Origin: Mumia sp. Pv4-285
GTDB taxonomy: Bacteria > Actinomycetota > Actinomycetes > Propionibacteriales > Nocardioidaceae
Length of the DNA stretch: 64,000 nucleotides
Assembly: GCF_041320275.1 (NCBI RefSeq)
Contig: NZ_CP162023.1
Location: 1,302,001-1,366,000 of the forward strand
Direction of reading: 5' to 3'
Shown: piece after piece, positions 9,098 to 17,543 of the stretch
How the letters are laid out: each line of letters opens with the position of its first letter
How positions within the stretch are numbered: position 1 is the stretch's first letter
Translations under genes and position numbers: made by a program
Notes under the pieces: generated by a model
Database searches by the model: none
Told to the model about the DNA's origin: nothing
Seen by the model: the letters and a program-made list of their open reading frames with translations, nothing else

Positions 9098-10486
9098 ATG
9101 TCGATGTTCAAGTGGGACGTGGTGCACGACGGCAGGACGCCGCCACCGGGGGAGGCGGTCGGCCCACGCGAACGCCTCAGCTGGGGGCGTACGGCGGGGC
9201 TGGGCGCCCAGCACGTCGTCGCGATGTTCGGCGCCACGTTCGTGTTCCCGGTGGTGATGGGACTCGACCCCAACCTCGCCATCCTCTTCTCGGGCATCTG
9301 CACGATCATGTTCCTGCTCATCACGAACAACATGGTCCCCAGCTACCTCGGCACGAGCGCCTCCTTCGTCGCGGCGGTGGCGGCGATCCGTACGCAGGGC
9401 GGTGACTCCGCCGACGTCACGGGCGCCATCCTCGTCGCCGGTCTGGTGCTGGCGGTCGTCGGCGTGGCGGTGCACTTCGCCGGGACCCGGTTCCTGCACA
9501 AGCTGCTGCCGCCCGCGGTGACCGGTGCCGTCGTCATGCTGATCGGGTTCAACCTCGCGCCCGTCGTCGCCGGCGTCTACTGGCCGCAGGACCAGTGGAT
9601 CGCGCTGCTCACCGCGGCGTTCATGGTCGTCGCCGCGGTGCTCCTTCCGGGCTTCTGGGGTCGCATCGCCGTCTTCCTCGCACTGGTCTTCGGCTACCTG
9701 GTGTCGTGGGCGTCCGACGCGCTCTTCGGCCCGATCACGTCGTTCCTGCCCTCAGCCGGCGAAGAGGTGTCGCACGACCGCGTCAACTGGGACGCGGTGA
9801 GCGCGGCCGACTGGATCGGCTTCCCGTCGGGCACGCTCGGCGACGGAGTCTCGGCCGTCCACGCGCCGAGCTTCAGCTTCACGTTCATCCTTCTCGTCCT
9901 GCCCGGCGTCATCGCCCTGATCGCCGAGAACACCGGCCACGTGAAGGCGGTCGCTGAGATGACCGGCGAGGACCTCGACCCCTACATGGGCCGCGCGATC
10001 GGGGCCGACGGCCTCGCCACCGCTCTCGCGAGCTCGTTCGGCGGTTCCCCGACCACCACGTACGCCGAGAACATCGGCGTCATGTCGGCGACCCGCATCT
10101 ACTCGACCGCCGCCTACTACGTCGCCGCTGTCGTCGCGATCTTCCTGGGTCTGTGCCCGAAGTTCGGGGCGATCGTGAACGCGATCCCGGGCGGCGTCCT
10201 CGGCGGGATCACCGTCATCCTCTACGGCATGATCGGCCTGGTCGGCGCCAAGATCTGGGTCGAGAACCGTGTCGACTTCGGCGATCCTGTCAACATCGTG
10301 GGCCTCGCGGCGGGCATCATCGTGGGTGTCGGCAACGTGACCCTGGTGATCACCGACGACTTCGAGCTCGGCGGCATCGCGCTCGGCACGATCCTGGTCA
10401 TCGTCTTCTACCACCTGGTCGCCTGGAAGCGACCCGGCACGCACAGCAGCGACGAAGGCGGAGAAGAGGTGACGAGAGCACTGTGA
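9098..10486 (+). CDS. NCS2 nucleobase permease (uracil/xanthine type)
   Basis: 462 residues with a dozen or more hydrophobic segments. LGAQHVVAMFGATFVFPVVM near residue 30 and the later SFGGSPTTTYAENIGVMSAT segment are typical of UraA/XanQ proton symporters; the latter carries the substrate-binding region. The ATG has a GAGGAGA ribosome site. It is the first gene of a tightly packed operon: its stop overlaps the GTG of the next gene. In this setting it should import the ring compound oxidised by the hydroxylase encoded next, uracil, thymine or a purine; specificity cannot be decided from sequence alone. Confidence 0.85.
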   Translation: MSMFKWDVVHDGRTPPPGEAVGPRERLSWGRTAGLGAQHVVAMFGATFVFPVVMGLDPNLAILFSGICTIMFLLITNNMVPSYLGTSASFVAAVAAIRTQGGDSADVTGAILVAGLVLAVVGVAVHFAGTRFLHKLLPPAVTGAVVMLIGFNLAPVVAGVYWPQDQWIALLTAAFMVVAAVLLPGFWGRIAVFLALVFGYLVSWASDALFGPITSFLPSAGEEVSHDRVNWDAVSAADWIGFPSGTLGDGVSAVHAPSFSFTFILLVLPGVIALIAENTGHVKAVAEMTGEDLDPYMGRAIGADGLATALASSFGGSPTTTYAENIGVMSATRIYSTAAYYVAAVVAIFLGLCPKFGAIVNAIPGGVLGGITVILYGMIGLVGAKIWVENRVDFGDPVNIVGLAAGIIVGVGNVTLVITDDFELGGIALGTILVIVFYHLVAWKRPGTHSSDEGGEEVTRAL

Positions 10487-11370
10487 AGCCCGCTCCGTTC
10501 TCGTACGTCCGCCCGGCCACCGTCGACGAGGCGCTCGCCGTGCTCGCGGCCGACCCGCACGCGAAGGTGCTCGCCGGCGGCCAGAGCCTCGTGCCGCTCC
10601 TGTCGATGCGCCTCGCGCAGCCGAGCACGCTCGTCGACATCAACGGGCTGGCGGCGCTGGCCTCCGTGCGGACGGACGAGAGCGGCGTACGCATCGGTGC
10701 GCTCGCGCGGCACCGCCAGGTCGAGGCAGACGCCGATGCCTGGCGGGCCCAGCCCTTGCTGCGTCAGGCCCTGCGGCTGGTCGCGCACCCGACCATCCGC
10801 AACCGCGGCACCACGTTGGGGTCGGTCGTCCACGCCGATCCGGCGGCCGAGATGCCGGCCGTCGTGGCGCTGCTCGGTGCGCACGTCGTCGCGGCGTCGG
10901 TGGCGGGGCGTCGCGAGGTCGCCGCGGCGGACCTGTTCGTCGGTCCGCTCGAGTCGTCGCTGCGACCCGACGAGCTCGCGCTCGAGCTCGTCGTCCCCGC
11001 CTGTCCGCCGCGGACGGGCACCGCCATCGACGAGGTGGCGCGCAGGCACGGCGACTACGCGATGTGCGGCGTCGCCGCCGTGGTCTCGGTCGGTCCGAGC
11101 GGTGCCATCGAGACGGTGCGTGCTGCCTACCTGGCGGTCTCGCCGACCCCGCACGTCCTCGACCTCTCGGAGGCGTTCGTGGACGGCACGGCGAGCGAGC
11201 GCAACCTCGACGCTGCTGCCGAGATCGCGTCCGGCGCCCTCGACCCCGACTCTGACATCCACGGCACCGCCGACTACCGACGGCACCTCGCCGGCGTGCT
11301 CACGCGGCGGGTGGTCCGCGACGCGTCCGCGCGTGCGGCCGCTGCCGAGCCCGAGGGAGCAGCACGATGA
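10483..11370 (+). CDS. Molybdenum hydroxylase, FAD-binding subunit
   Basis: 295 residues of the CoxM/XdhB family. The FAD pyrophosphate loops AGGQSLVPLLSMRLAQP (about 28-44) and RGTTLGSVVHADPAAEMPAV (about 105-125) are intact. It carries electrons from the iron-sulfur subunit to FAD. The GTG at 10483 overlaps the permease stop (GTGA), and the protein from there (VKPAPFSYVRPATVDEAL) is the normal family start. The gene ends in an ATGA overlap with the 2Fe-2S subunit. Confidence 0.88.
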   Translation: MKPAPFSYVRPATVDEALAVLAADPHAKVLAGGQSLVPLLSMRLAQPSTLVDINGLAALASVRTDESGVRIGALARHRQVEADADAWRAQPLLRQALRLVAHPTIRNRGTTLGSVVHADPAAEMPAVVALLGAHVVAASVAGRREVAAADLFVGPLESSLRPDELALELVVPACPPRTGTAIDEVARRHGDYAMCGVAAVVSVGPSGAIETVRAAYLAVSPTPHVLDLSEAFVDGTASERNLDAAAEIASGALDPDSDIHGTADYRRHLAGVLTRRVVRDASARAAAAEPEGAAR

Positions 11371-11885
11371 CGAGCCCGTCGGACCTCTCCGCCCCCGACG
11401 CCCTGCACCCGGTGGCCATGACGGTCAACGGAACTGCCTACACGCTCGAGGTCCCGGCGCGCCGGCTGCTGTCGGACGCGCTGCGCCACGACCTCGGTCT
11501 GACCGGCACCCACGTCGGCTGCGAGCACGGGGTGTGCGGCGCCTGCACGATCTTGGTCGACGGGCAGCCGATGCGCTCGTGCCTGTTGCTCACCGTCTCG
11601 ATGGACGGGGCGGTGCTGACGACGGTCGAGGGTCTGACCGAGGAGGGCGACCGGCTCGGTCCGGTCCAGCAGGCGTTCAAGGACTGCCACGGCCTCCAGT
11701 GCGGGTTCTGCACCCCGGGCTTCCTGACCACGATCACGGCCGGTCTGGAGGGGAACCCCGACCCGACGCACGACGAGGCGAGGGAGATGATCGCCGGCAA
11801 CCTCTGCCGGTGCACCGGCTACCAGAACATCGTGAAGTCGGTGCTGCGCGCGGCCGAGATCCGGCGTGAAGGGGGCTCCGCATGA
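11367..11885 (+). CDS. Molybdenum hydroxylase, 2Fe-2S subunit
   Basis: 172 residues. The plant-type cluster ligands are Cys52, Cys57, Cys60 and Cys72 (GCEHGVCGAC...C), and the second cluster ligands near the molybdenum site are Cys112, Cys115, Cys147 and Cys149 (QCGFC...CRC). This is the full CoxS/XdhC set. It overlaps its neighbours by four bases on both sides, so the three subunits should be made in equal amounts. Confidence 0.92.
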   Translation: MTSPSDLSAPDALHPVAMTVNGTAYTLEVPARRLLSDALRHDLGLTGTHVGCEHGVCGACTILVDGQPMRSCLLLTVSMDGAVLTTVEGLTEEGDRLGPVQQAFKDCHGLQCGFCTPGFLTTITAGLEGNPDPTHDEAREMIAGNLCRCTGYQNIVKSVLRAAEIRREGGSA

Positions 11886-14296
11886 CGACGAAGTCGTTCG
11901 GTGAGCGCGTCGCCCGCGTCGAGGACGAGCGGTTCCTGCGCGGTCGCGGCCGTTACCTGGACGACCTCGCCGCCGATGCGCTGCACGTGGCGCTCCTGCG
12001 CTCGCCGCACGCGCACGCCCGCATCCTCGACATCGACGTCGAGGCCGTCCTCGACGTGGACGGCGTCGTGGCCGTCTACACCTACGACGACCTCACCGGC
12101 GCGATGGCCGAGCCGCTCCCGCTGCTCATCCCGCACCCCGACCTCACGCACGGACGCACCCAGTACGCCCTCGCCAAGGACGAGGTGAACTACGTCGGCG
12201 AGGCGATCGCGATGGTCGTCGCGGTCGACCGCTACGTCGCGGAGGACGCTGCCGGTCGGATCGTGGTGTCGTACGACTTCCTCCCGCCGGTCGTGGGGCT
12301 GGACGCCGCCCGCGCTGCCGAACACCTGGTCCACGCCGACGTGCCGGACAACGTCGCCGCGACGTCGACACAGGCGACCGGCGACGCGATGGCCGCGATC
12401 GCGCGTGCACCCCACCGTCTCGCGCTCGACCTCGACGTCGAGCGCAGCGCGTGCACGCCGCTCGAGGGCCGCGGCACGGTCGCGAAGTGGGACACCGACA
12501 ACGGCCGGCTCGAGGTCTGGTCGTCCACCCAGACGTCGACGGGTGTCCGTGCCGCGATCGCGGCGAAGCTCGGCCTGGACCTGTCGGTCGTCGACGTGAT
12601 CACGCCGGACGTCGGCGGCGGGTTCGGCGTGAAGGTCGTCCACCCCTGGCCGGAGGAGCTCCTCGTACCCCTCGCGGCGATGGCCCTGGGGCGCCCGGTG
12701 AAGTTCACCGAGGACCGCCGCGAGCACTTCGTCTCCGCCGCCCACGAGCGGTCGCAGCAGCAGCACGTCGAGGTGGGCTTCGACGACGACGGGCGCATCC
12801 TGGGCCTCGACGTCGAGATCTGGCACGACAACGGCGCCTACATCCCGTACGGCGTGATCGTCCCCATCATCACGACGACGCAGCTCCTCGGGCCGTACAA
12901 GCCCCCCGTCTACTCGGCCACGTTCCACAGCCTCTACACGAACACCGTCATCGTCACCCCGTACCGAGGCGCCGGGCGCCCGCAGGGCGTGTACGCGATG
13001 GAGCGCACGATGGACGCGATCGCCGCATACCTCGGACGCGACCGTGCCGAGGTGCGCGCGCTCAACTTCATCCAGCCCGACGAGTTCCCGTACGACCAGG
13101 GCTTGATCTTCCAGGACGGCAAGCCGCTGATCTACGACTCGGGCGACTTCCCGCAGATGCTCGACAAGCTCAAGGCGCTCGTCGGGTGGGACGAGTTCGC
13201 GGCGTTCCGCGACGAGATGCGTGCCGAGGGACGCCGGGTGGGGATCGGCATGGCCTGCTACGTCGAGGGGACGGGCGTCGGCCCGTACGAGGGCGGCCAC
13301 ATCCAGGTGGAGACGACCGGCAAGGTCAAGGTGTCGACCGGCCTCACCACCCAGGGACAGGGACACCAGACGGTGTTCGCGCAGATCGTCGCCGACGAAC
13401 TCGGGGTGCGGTTCGAGGACGTCGAGGTCGTGACCGGCGACACGCGGCGGATGCCCTACGCGGTCGGCACGTACGCGTCGCGCGCCGCGGTCATGAGCGG
13501 TTCCGCGATCGCCCTGGCGGCGCGCTCGGTGAGGCGCAAGGCGCTCGAGCTGGCTGCCGACGCGCTCGAGGCGAACGTCGACGACCTCGAGCTCCGTGAC
13601 GGCGTCGTCGAGGTCGTGGGAGCGCCGGGCGCGCAGATCAGCCTCGGCACGCTCGCCGTGCTCAGCAACCCGCTGCGCTACGCGTTCGACGAGGCGAGCA
13701 AGGCAGCGACCCAGTTCTCGGTCGGCGACCCCGGCAAGGTGCCGGTGCCTGAAGGCACGTCGCCGGGGCTGGAGAGCCGCGACTTCTACTCGCCGCCGCG
13801 CTCGACCTTCGCGTCGGGGATGCACGCCGTGATCGTCGAGACCGACCCGGACACGGCCGAGATCCGGATCCTGAAGTACGCCGTCGTCCACGACTGCGGC
13901 CGGCTCATCAACCCGATGATCGTCGAGGGTCAGATCCACGGCGGCGTCGCGCAGGGAGTGGGCGGTGCGCTGTACGAGCGGATGGTCTACGACGAGCACG
14001 GCCAGCTCCTCAACGCGTCGTTCATGGACTTCCTCATGCCGTACGTCACCGAGGTGCCCGAATCGATCGACGTCGACCACCTCGAGACCCCGTCGCCCCT
14101 GAACCCGCTCGGGATCAAGGGCGCCGGCGAGGCGGGAGTGATCCCGAGCGCGGCAGTGTTCGCGTCGGCGATCGAGGACGCCGAAGGCATCGTGATCACA
14201 CGGATGCCCATCTCACCCAGCGAGCTGTACGCCCTGCGGCGTGCGGCCGCCGGGTCCGACGAGGCGGCGGTCGCCGCCATGGACGGAGACTCATGA
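11882..14296 (+). CDS. Molybdenum hydroxylase, molybdopterin-cytosine-dinucleotide subunit
   Basis: 804 residues of the CoxL/XdhA family. GGGFGVKV (about 245-252) and TQGQGHQT (about 490-497) form cofactor contacts, and GIKGAGEAGV places the catalytic Glu at 750. The active-site loop reads PYRGAGRPQG (about 359-368), the form II type, and not AYxCSFR of true CO dehydrogenase, so CO oxidation is unlikely. Such enzymes hydroxylate N-heterocycles (xanthine, nicotinate, pyrimidines) with water-derived oxygen. Together with the permease and the ring-opening hydrolase at 26 kb, uracil or thymine to barbiturate is my preferred reaction, but it is inferred. Confidence 0.88.
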   Translation: MTTKSFGERVARVEDERFLRGRGRYLDDLAADALHVALLRSPHAHARILDIDVEAVLDVDGVVAVYTYDDLTGAMAEPLPLLIPHPDLTHGRTQYALAKDEVNYVGEAIAMVVAVDRYVAEDAAGRIVVSYDFLPPVVGLDAARAAEHLVHADVPDNVAATSTQATGDAMAAIARAPHRLALDLDVERSACTPLEGRGTVAKWDTDNGRLEVWSSTQTSTGVRAAIAAKLGLDLSVVDVITPDVGGGFGVKVVHPWPEELLVPLAAMALGRPVKFTEDRREHFVSAAHERSQQQHVEVGFDDDGRILGLDVEIWHDNGAYIPYGVIVPIITTTQLLGPYKPPVYSATFHSLYTNTVIVTPYRGAGRPQGVYAMERTMDAIAAYLGRDRAEVRALNFIQPDEFPYDQGLIFQDGKPLIYDSGDFPQMLDKLKALVGWDEFAAFRDEMRAEGRRVGIGMACYVEGTGVGPYEGGHIQVETTGKVKVSTGLTTQGQGHQTVFAQIVADELGVRFEDVEVVTGDTRRMPYAVGTYASRAAVMSGSAIALAARSVRRKALELAADALEANVDDLELRDGVVEVVGAPGAQISLGTLAVLSNPLRYAFDEASKAATQFSVGDPGKVPVPEGTSPGLESRDFYSPPRSTFASGMHAVIVETDPDTAEIRILKYAVVHDCGRLINPMIVEGQIHGGVAQGVGGALYERMVYDEHGQLLNASFMDFLMPYVTEVPESIDVDHLETPSPLNPLGIKGAGEAGVIPSAAVFASAIEDAEGIVITRMPISPSELYALRRAAAGSDEAAVAAMDGDS

Positions 14297-14964
14297 AGGT
14301 AGCCGGCGAGGCAGTACTCAACGCACCGGTCGACGCCGTCTGGGAAGCGCTCCTCGACCCCCGGGTCCTGGTCCGCACGATCCCGGGGTGCGAGGTGCTC
14401 GAGGCCACCGGTGACAACGCGTACGCGATGACGGTCAACGCGGGGGTCGCTGCGATCCGCGGGACGTACGCCGGCACCTGCACGCTGAGCGATCTCGCAC
14501 CACTCCAGTCGCTGGTGATGCGTGCCGAGGGTGCCGGCGCAGCGGGCACGGTCGCCGCGGACGTCGCGGTGCGGTTCACCGATCGCGGCGACGGCACGAC
14601 CGGTGTCGCTTACGACGCCGACGCGATCGTCGGCGGGATGCTCGGCGGGGTCGGCCAGCGGATGCTGGCCGCGGTGAGCAAGCGGATGGCCGGAGAGTTC
14701 TTCGGTGCCGTCGACGACGCGATCGCCAACCCTTCGCTGGTCGAGGACGGTTCTCCTCCGCTGGTCGAGGACGGTTCTCCTCCGCTGGTCGAGGCGCGAA
14801 GCGATCGAGACCCCGCCGTCGGCCAACGCTTCACCGCGCCCGCCCGCTCCGCCCGCGGCTCTGCCGCACACCCCGACGACTTCCTCCGCGGCGCCGTCGT
14901 CGGTGGGGCGCTGGTGCTCGCGGGTGTGCTCGTCGGGAGCCTTCTCGGCCGCCGGTCGCGATGA
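14293..14964 (+). CDS. CoxG-like SRPBCC protein with membrane anchor
   Basis: 223 residues. Residues 1-150 are a START/SRPBCC domain (MKVAGEAVLNAPVDAVWEAL, then RTIPGCEVLEATGDNAYAMT), as in CoxG, which tethers or matures molybdenum hydroxylases at the membrane. The C-terminus (FLRGAVVGGALVLAGVLVGS) is one transmembrane helix with an RRSR tail. The linker (about 148-175) contains LVEDGSPP twice and then LVEARSDRD, encoded by a REP-like repeat inserted in frame. The gene overlaps the hydroxylase and amidase genes by four bases each. Confidence 0.8.
   Translation: MKVAGEAVLNAPVDAVWEALLDPRVLVRTIPGCEVLEATGDNAYAMTVNAGVAAIRGTYAGTCTLSDLAPLQSLVMRAEGAGAAGTVAADVAVRFTDRGDGTTGVAYDADAIVGGMLGGVGQRMLAAVSKRMAGEFFGAVDDAIANPSLVEDGSPPLVEDGSPPLVEARSDRDPAVGQRFTAPARSARGSAAHPDDFLRGAVVGGALVLAGVLVGSLLGRRSR
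14737..14812 (+). repeat. REP-like insertion with 24-bp tandem duplication inside the CoxG-like gene
   Basis: Two perfect 24-bp units (14737-14760 and 14761-14784, each beginning CTGGTCGAGGACGG) are followed by the REP core CTGGTCGAGGCGCGAAGCG ending ATCGAGACC (14785-14812). The same core occurs twice near 61.5 kb. Total length keeps the reading frame and falls in a disordered linker. Confidence 0.8.
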
Positions 14965-16379
14965 TCGACGTCTACAGCAGCGCCCGGGCGATGGCGGCGG
15001 CGATCGCCGCCCGCGAGATCTCGGCCCGCGAGCTGCTCGACCTGCACCTCGCCCGCATCGACCAGGTCAACGGAGCCGTCAACGCGCTCGTGTCGATCGA
15101 CGTCGGGCGGGCGTACGCCCAGGCGTCCGCAGCCGACGACATCACCGCCTCGGGGGCGCAGCTCGGAGCGTTGCATGGCCTCCCGTACGCGGTGAAGGAC
15201 ACTCACCACGTCGCCGGGTGGCGGACGACCTTCGGCTCGCCGGTGATGGCCGACCACGTCTCGGCGTACGACGACCTGGTCGTCGAGCGGGTGCGTGCCG
15301 CCGGCGCGGTGGTCGTCGCGAAGTCCAACACTCCCGAGTTCGCGGCCGGCTCCCACACCTTCAACCCGGTGTTCGGCACGACGCTCAACCCGTACGACAC
15401 GGGGCGCTCGGCCGGTGGGTCGAGCGGCGGCTCGGCGGCGGCGCTCGCGTCGGGCATGGTCGCCCTTGCCGACGGGTCGGACATGGGCGGTTCGCTGCGC
15501 AACCCGGCGTCGTTCTGCAACGTCGTCGGGCTGCGGCCGAGCTGGGGGCGCGTGCCGACGTGGCCGACGTGGAACCTCTGGGAGACGGTGTCGGTGCAGG
15601 GGCCGCTCGCACGCGACGTCGGAGACCTGGCGCTGCTGCTGAGCGTCCTCGCCGGTCCGGATCCGCGGGTGCCGACGGCCGACTCGACACCCGGAGGCGT
15701 CTTCGCTGATCCGGCCCCGGTCTCCCTCGGCGGGCTGCGCGTCGCCTTCTCGATCGACCTCGGCGGCGCGTTCGAGGTCGACTCCGAGGTCGAGGCCGTG
15801 GTCCGCGCCGCCGGAGCGCAGCTCGCGGACGCCGGAGCGGCCGTGACCGACGCATGGCCGGAGCTCCCCGAAGCCGAGACGACCTTCCGGACGTTGCGGG
15901 CGTGGCTGATGGAGTACGCGCTCGGCGACATTCTCGACGCTCATCCGGACGCCGTGAAGCAGTCGCTCGCCGACAACATCCGCGCGGGCCGTCCGCTCAC
16001 CGGGCACGACGTCGCCGTCGCCTACGCGCAGCGCACGGTGCTCGCCGACCACGCCCGAGCGTTCTTCGAGGCGTACGACGTGCTGGTGATGCCGGTCAGC
16101 CAGGTGCCGCCCTTCCCGGCGGACCAGGAGTATCCGCACGTGATCAACGGCCGCCCGCAGGAGTCGTACGTCGACTGGATGCGCTCGGCGTTCTTCGTGA
16201 CGGTGACCGGGTGCCCGGCGATCAGCGTGCCCGCCGGGTTCACCCCGGAGGGCCTCCCGGTCGGGCTGCAGCTCGTCGGCCCCGCAGGCTCGGAGCGCCG
16301 TCTGCTCGCGATCGCGCGGGCGTACGAGGAGCTCTCCGGGGCCGGCATCGGCGTCGGTGGCCCGCGCCCCTCGCTGTGA
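14961..16379 (+). CDS. Amidase-signature hydrolase
   Basis: 472 residues. The Ser-cisSer-Lys triad is complete: Lys79 (YAVKD), Ser154 (GGSSGGS) and nucleophile Ser178 (MGGSLRNPA), with standard spacing. The family hydrolyses linear amides, including ureidomalonate-, allophanate- and malonamate-like compounds. As the last gene of the permease-hydroxylase operon it should act downstream of ring opening, either as ureidomalonase (malonate plus urea) or on malonamate. No allophanate-hydrolase C-terminal domain is present. It overlaps the CoxG gene by four bases and is followed by a 94-bp palindromic repeat. Confidence 0.85.
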   Translation: MIDVYSSARAMAAAIAAREISARELLDLHLARIDQVNGAVNALVSIDVGRAYAQASAADDITASGAQLGALHGLPYAVKDTHHVAGWRTTFGSPVMADHVSAYDDLVVERVRAAGAVVVAKSNTPEFAAGSHTFNPVFGTTLNPYDTGRSAGGSSGGSAAALASGMVALADGSDMGGSLRNPASFCNVVGLRPSWGRVPTWPTWNLWETVSVQGPLARDVGDLALLLSVLAGPDPRVPTADSTPGGVFADPAPVSLGGLRVAFSIDLGGAFEVDSEVEAVVRAAGAQLADAGAAVTDAWPELPEAETTFRTLRAWLMEYALGDILDAHPDAVKQSLADNIRAGRPLTGHDVAVAYAQRTVLADHARAFFEAYDVLVMPVSQVPPFPADQEYPHVINGRPQESYVDWMRSAFFVTVTGCPAISVPAGFTPEGLPVGLQLVGPAGSERRLLAIARAYEELSGAGIGVGGPRPSL

Positions 16380-16413
16380 AGGCCCGGCGCCGGCGCGCCG
16401 TACGCCGCGCGAT

Positions 16414-16507
16414 CCCCGTTTGAGGTGTGAACACCTCAAACACGGGCATCGCACCTCATAGAGCGGGTGCAATCGCCGCCCCAGGGGTGTTCACACCTCA
16501 AACGGGG
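16414..16507. repeat. 94-bp palindromic element, copy 1
   Basis: Ends CCCCGTTTGAGGTGTGAACA and its complement match perfectly over 22 bp. The left arm forms its own hairpin (GTTTGAGGTG-TGAA-CACCTCAAAC), and a central stem pairs ATCGCACC (16448-16455) with GGTGCAAT (16466-16473). It lies between two convergent genes, so it may end transcription from both sides. Confidence 0.85.
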
Positions 16508-16583
16508 CTGGGGAGCCCGAGGAAAAGAGGCCGTGCGACGCGCCGGGGGTTTGCGCGCCGCACGGCGGCTAAGGACCCGCTGC

Positions 16584-17543
16584 CTACTCGAAGTGGCGGC
16601 GCGGGTTGTCCACGAGGATCTTCGTGAGGTCGTCCTCCGTCAGGCCCTTTTCGAGCAGCGCCGGGATCACGTCCTCGCTGATGTGCCGGAAGTTCCAGCG
16701 AGGCACGGCGACCTCCTTCGCGCCCGGCGGGAACCAGTCGATGAAGCACGACGCGTCGTGGGCGATCACGACGTTGTCGACGAATCCGCGGCGTACGAGC
16801 TCGACGATCGTGTCGACACGCTGCTCGAACGGCAGCAGCAGGTCGAGGCCGAACCGGTCCATGCCGAGCAGCGAGCCCGCCTCCGCGAGCATGCTCAGGT
16901 ACTCGAGGTCGGTCGAGTCGCCGGAGTGCCCGATCACGACCTTCGTCAGGTCGACGCCCTCCTCGGCGAGCACCCGTTGCGCGACCAGGCCCGACGCGGT
17001 GTGGGGGTTGGTGTGCACGGTGATCGGCGCACCGGTCTGGACGTGTGCCTGACCTACGGCCCGCATCACCCGCTCGACGCCCGGCGTGAGGCCCTGCTCC
17101 TCGATCGCGCACTTGAGGAACGCGGCACGGACCCCCGTGTCGGCGATGCCCTCGGTGAGGTCGCGTACGAACATCTCGGTCAGCGGCTCGGGCACGTCGA
17201 ACAGCAGGCCGGGGCCCGAGTAGTGGAACTGGAAGGGGATCTCGTTGTACGTGTAGAGGCCGGTCGCCGCAACGACGTTCAGGTCGATCTGCTCGGCGAT
17301 CCGCTGGATGCGCGGGATGTAGCGACCGAGCCCGAGCACGGTCGGGTCCATGATCGTGTCGATGCCGAGGCTCTTCAGCTCGGACAGGTCGCGCACCGCG
17401 TCGGCAACTTTCTGGTCCTCGTCCCAGTCGTCGGCGTAGTTCTCGCGGAACTCCTCACCGACGATGAAGATGTGCTCGTGGACGAGCGTACGGCCGAGGT
17501 CGGCGCTGTCGATCGGGCCGGTGACGGTCTGGACTGTGCTCAT
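16584..17543 (-). CDS. Phosphotriesterase-family metallohydrolase
   Basis: 319 residues with the full binuclear metal set of the PTE/lactonase family: HEH (22-24), carboxylated Lys144 (FLKCA), His177, His206 (GHSGD) and Asp263 (HDAS). Natural members are mostly lactonases or esterases; true phosphotriesterase activity is uncommon. It is the third gene of a ligase-TetR-hydrolase operon and overlaps the TetR stop by four bases, so it probably acts on the same unknown substrate. The very regular metal site makes the family certain; function is open. Confidence 0.85.
   Translation of the reverse strand: MSTVQTVTGPIDSADLGRTLVHEHIFIVGEEFRENYADDWDEDQKVADAVRDLSELKSLGIDTIMDPTVLGLGRYIPRIQRIAEQIDLNVVAATGLYTYNEIPFQFHYSGPGLLFDVPEPLTEMFVRDLTEGIADTGVRAAFLKCAIEEQGLTPGVERVMRAVGQAHVQTGAPITVHTNPHTASGLVAQRVLAEEGVDLTKVVIGHSGDSTDLEYLSMLAEAGSLLGMDRFGLDLLLPFEQRVDTIVELVRRGFVDNVVIAHDASCFIDWFPPGAKEVAVPRWNFRHISEDVIPALLEKGLTEDDLTKILVDNPRRHFE

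Noticed and set aside
11819-14080. A 753-codon minus-strand open frame over the molybdenum hydroxylase
   Set aside because: The plus-strand protein has all cofactor motifs and catalytic Glu; the antisense product is low-complexity with no recognisable domain.
10483-14964. The CoxMSL-like genes considered as aerobic CO dehydrogenase
   Set aside because: The active-site loop is PYRGAGR and lacks the Cys-containing AYxCSFR of CO-oxidising form I enzymes; the permease and amidase also point to heterocycles.
16414-16507. Palindromic repeats considered as a CRISPR array
   Set aside because: Only one unit per locus, no regular spacers and no cas genes; the pattern is a single symmetric element.
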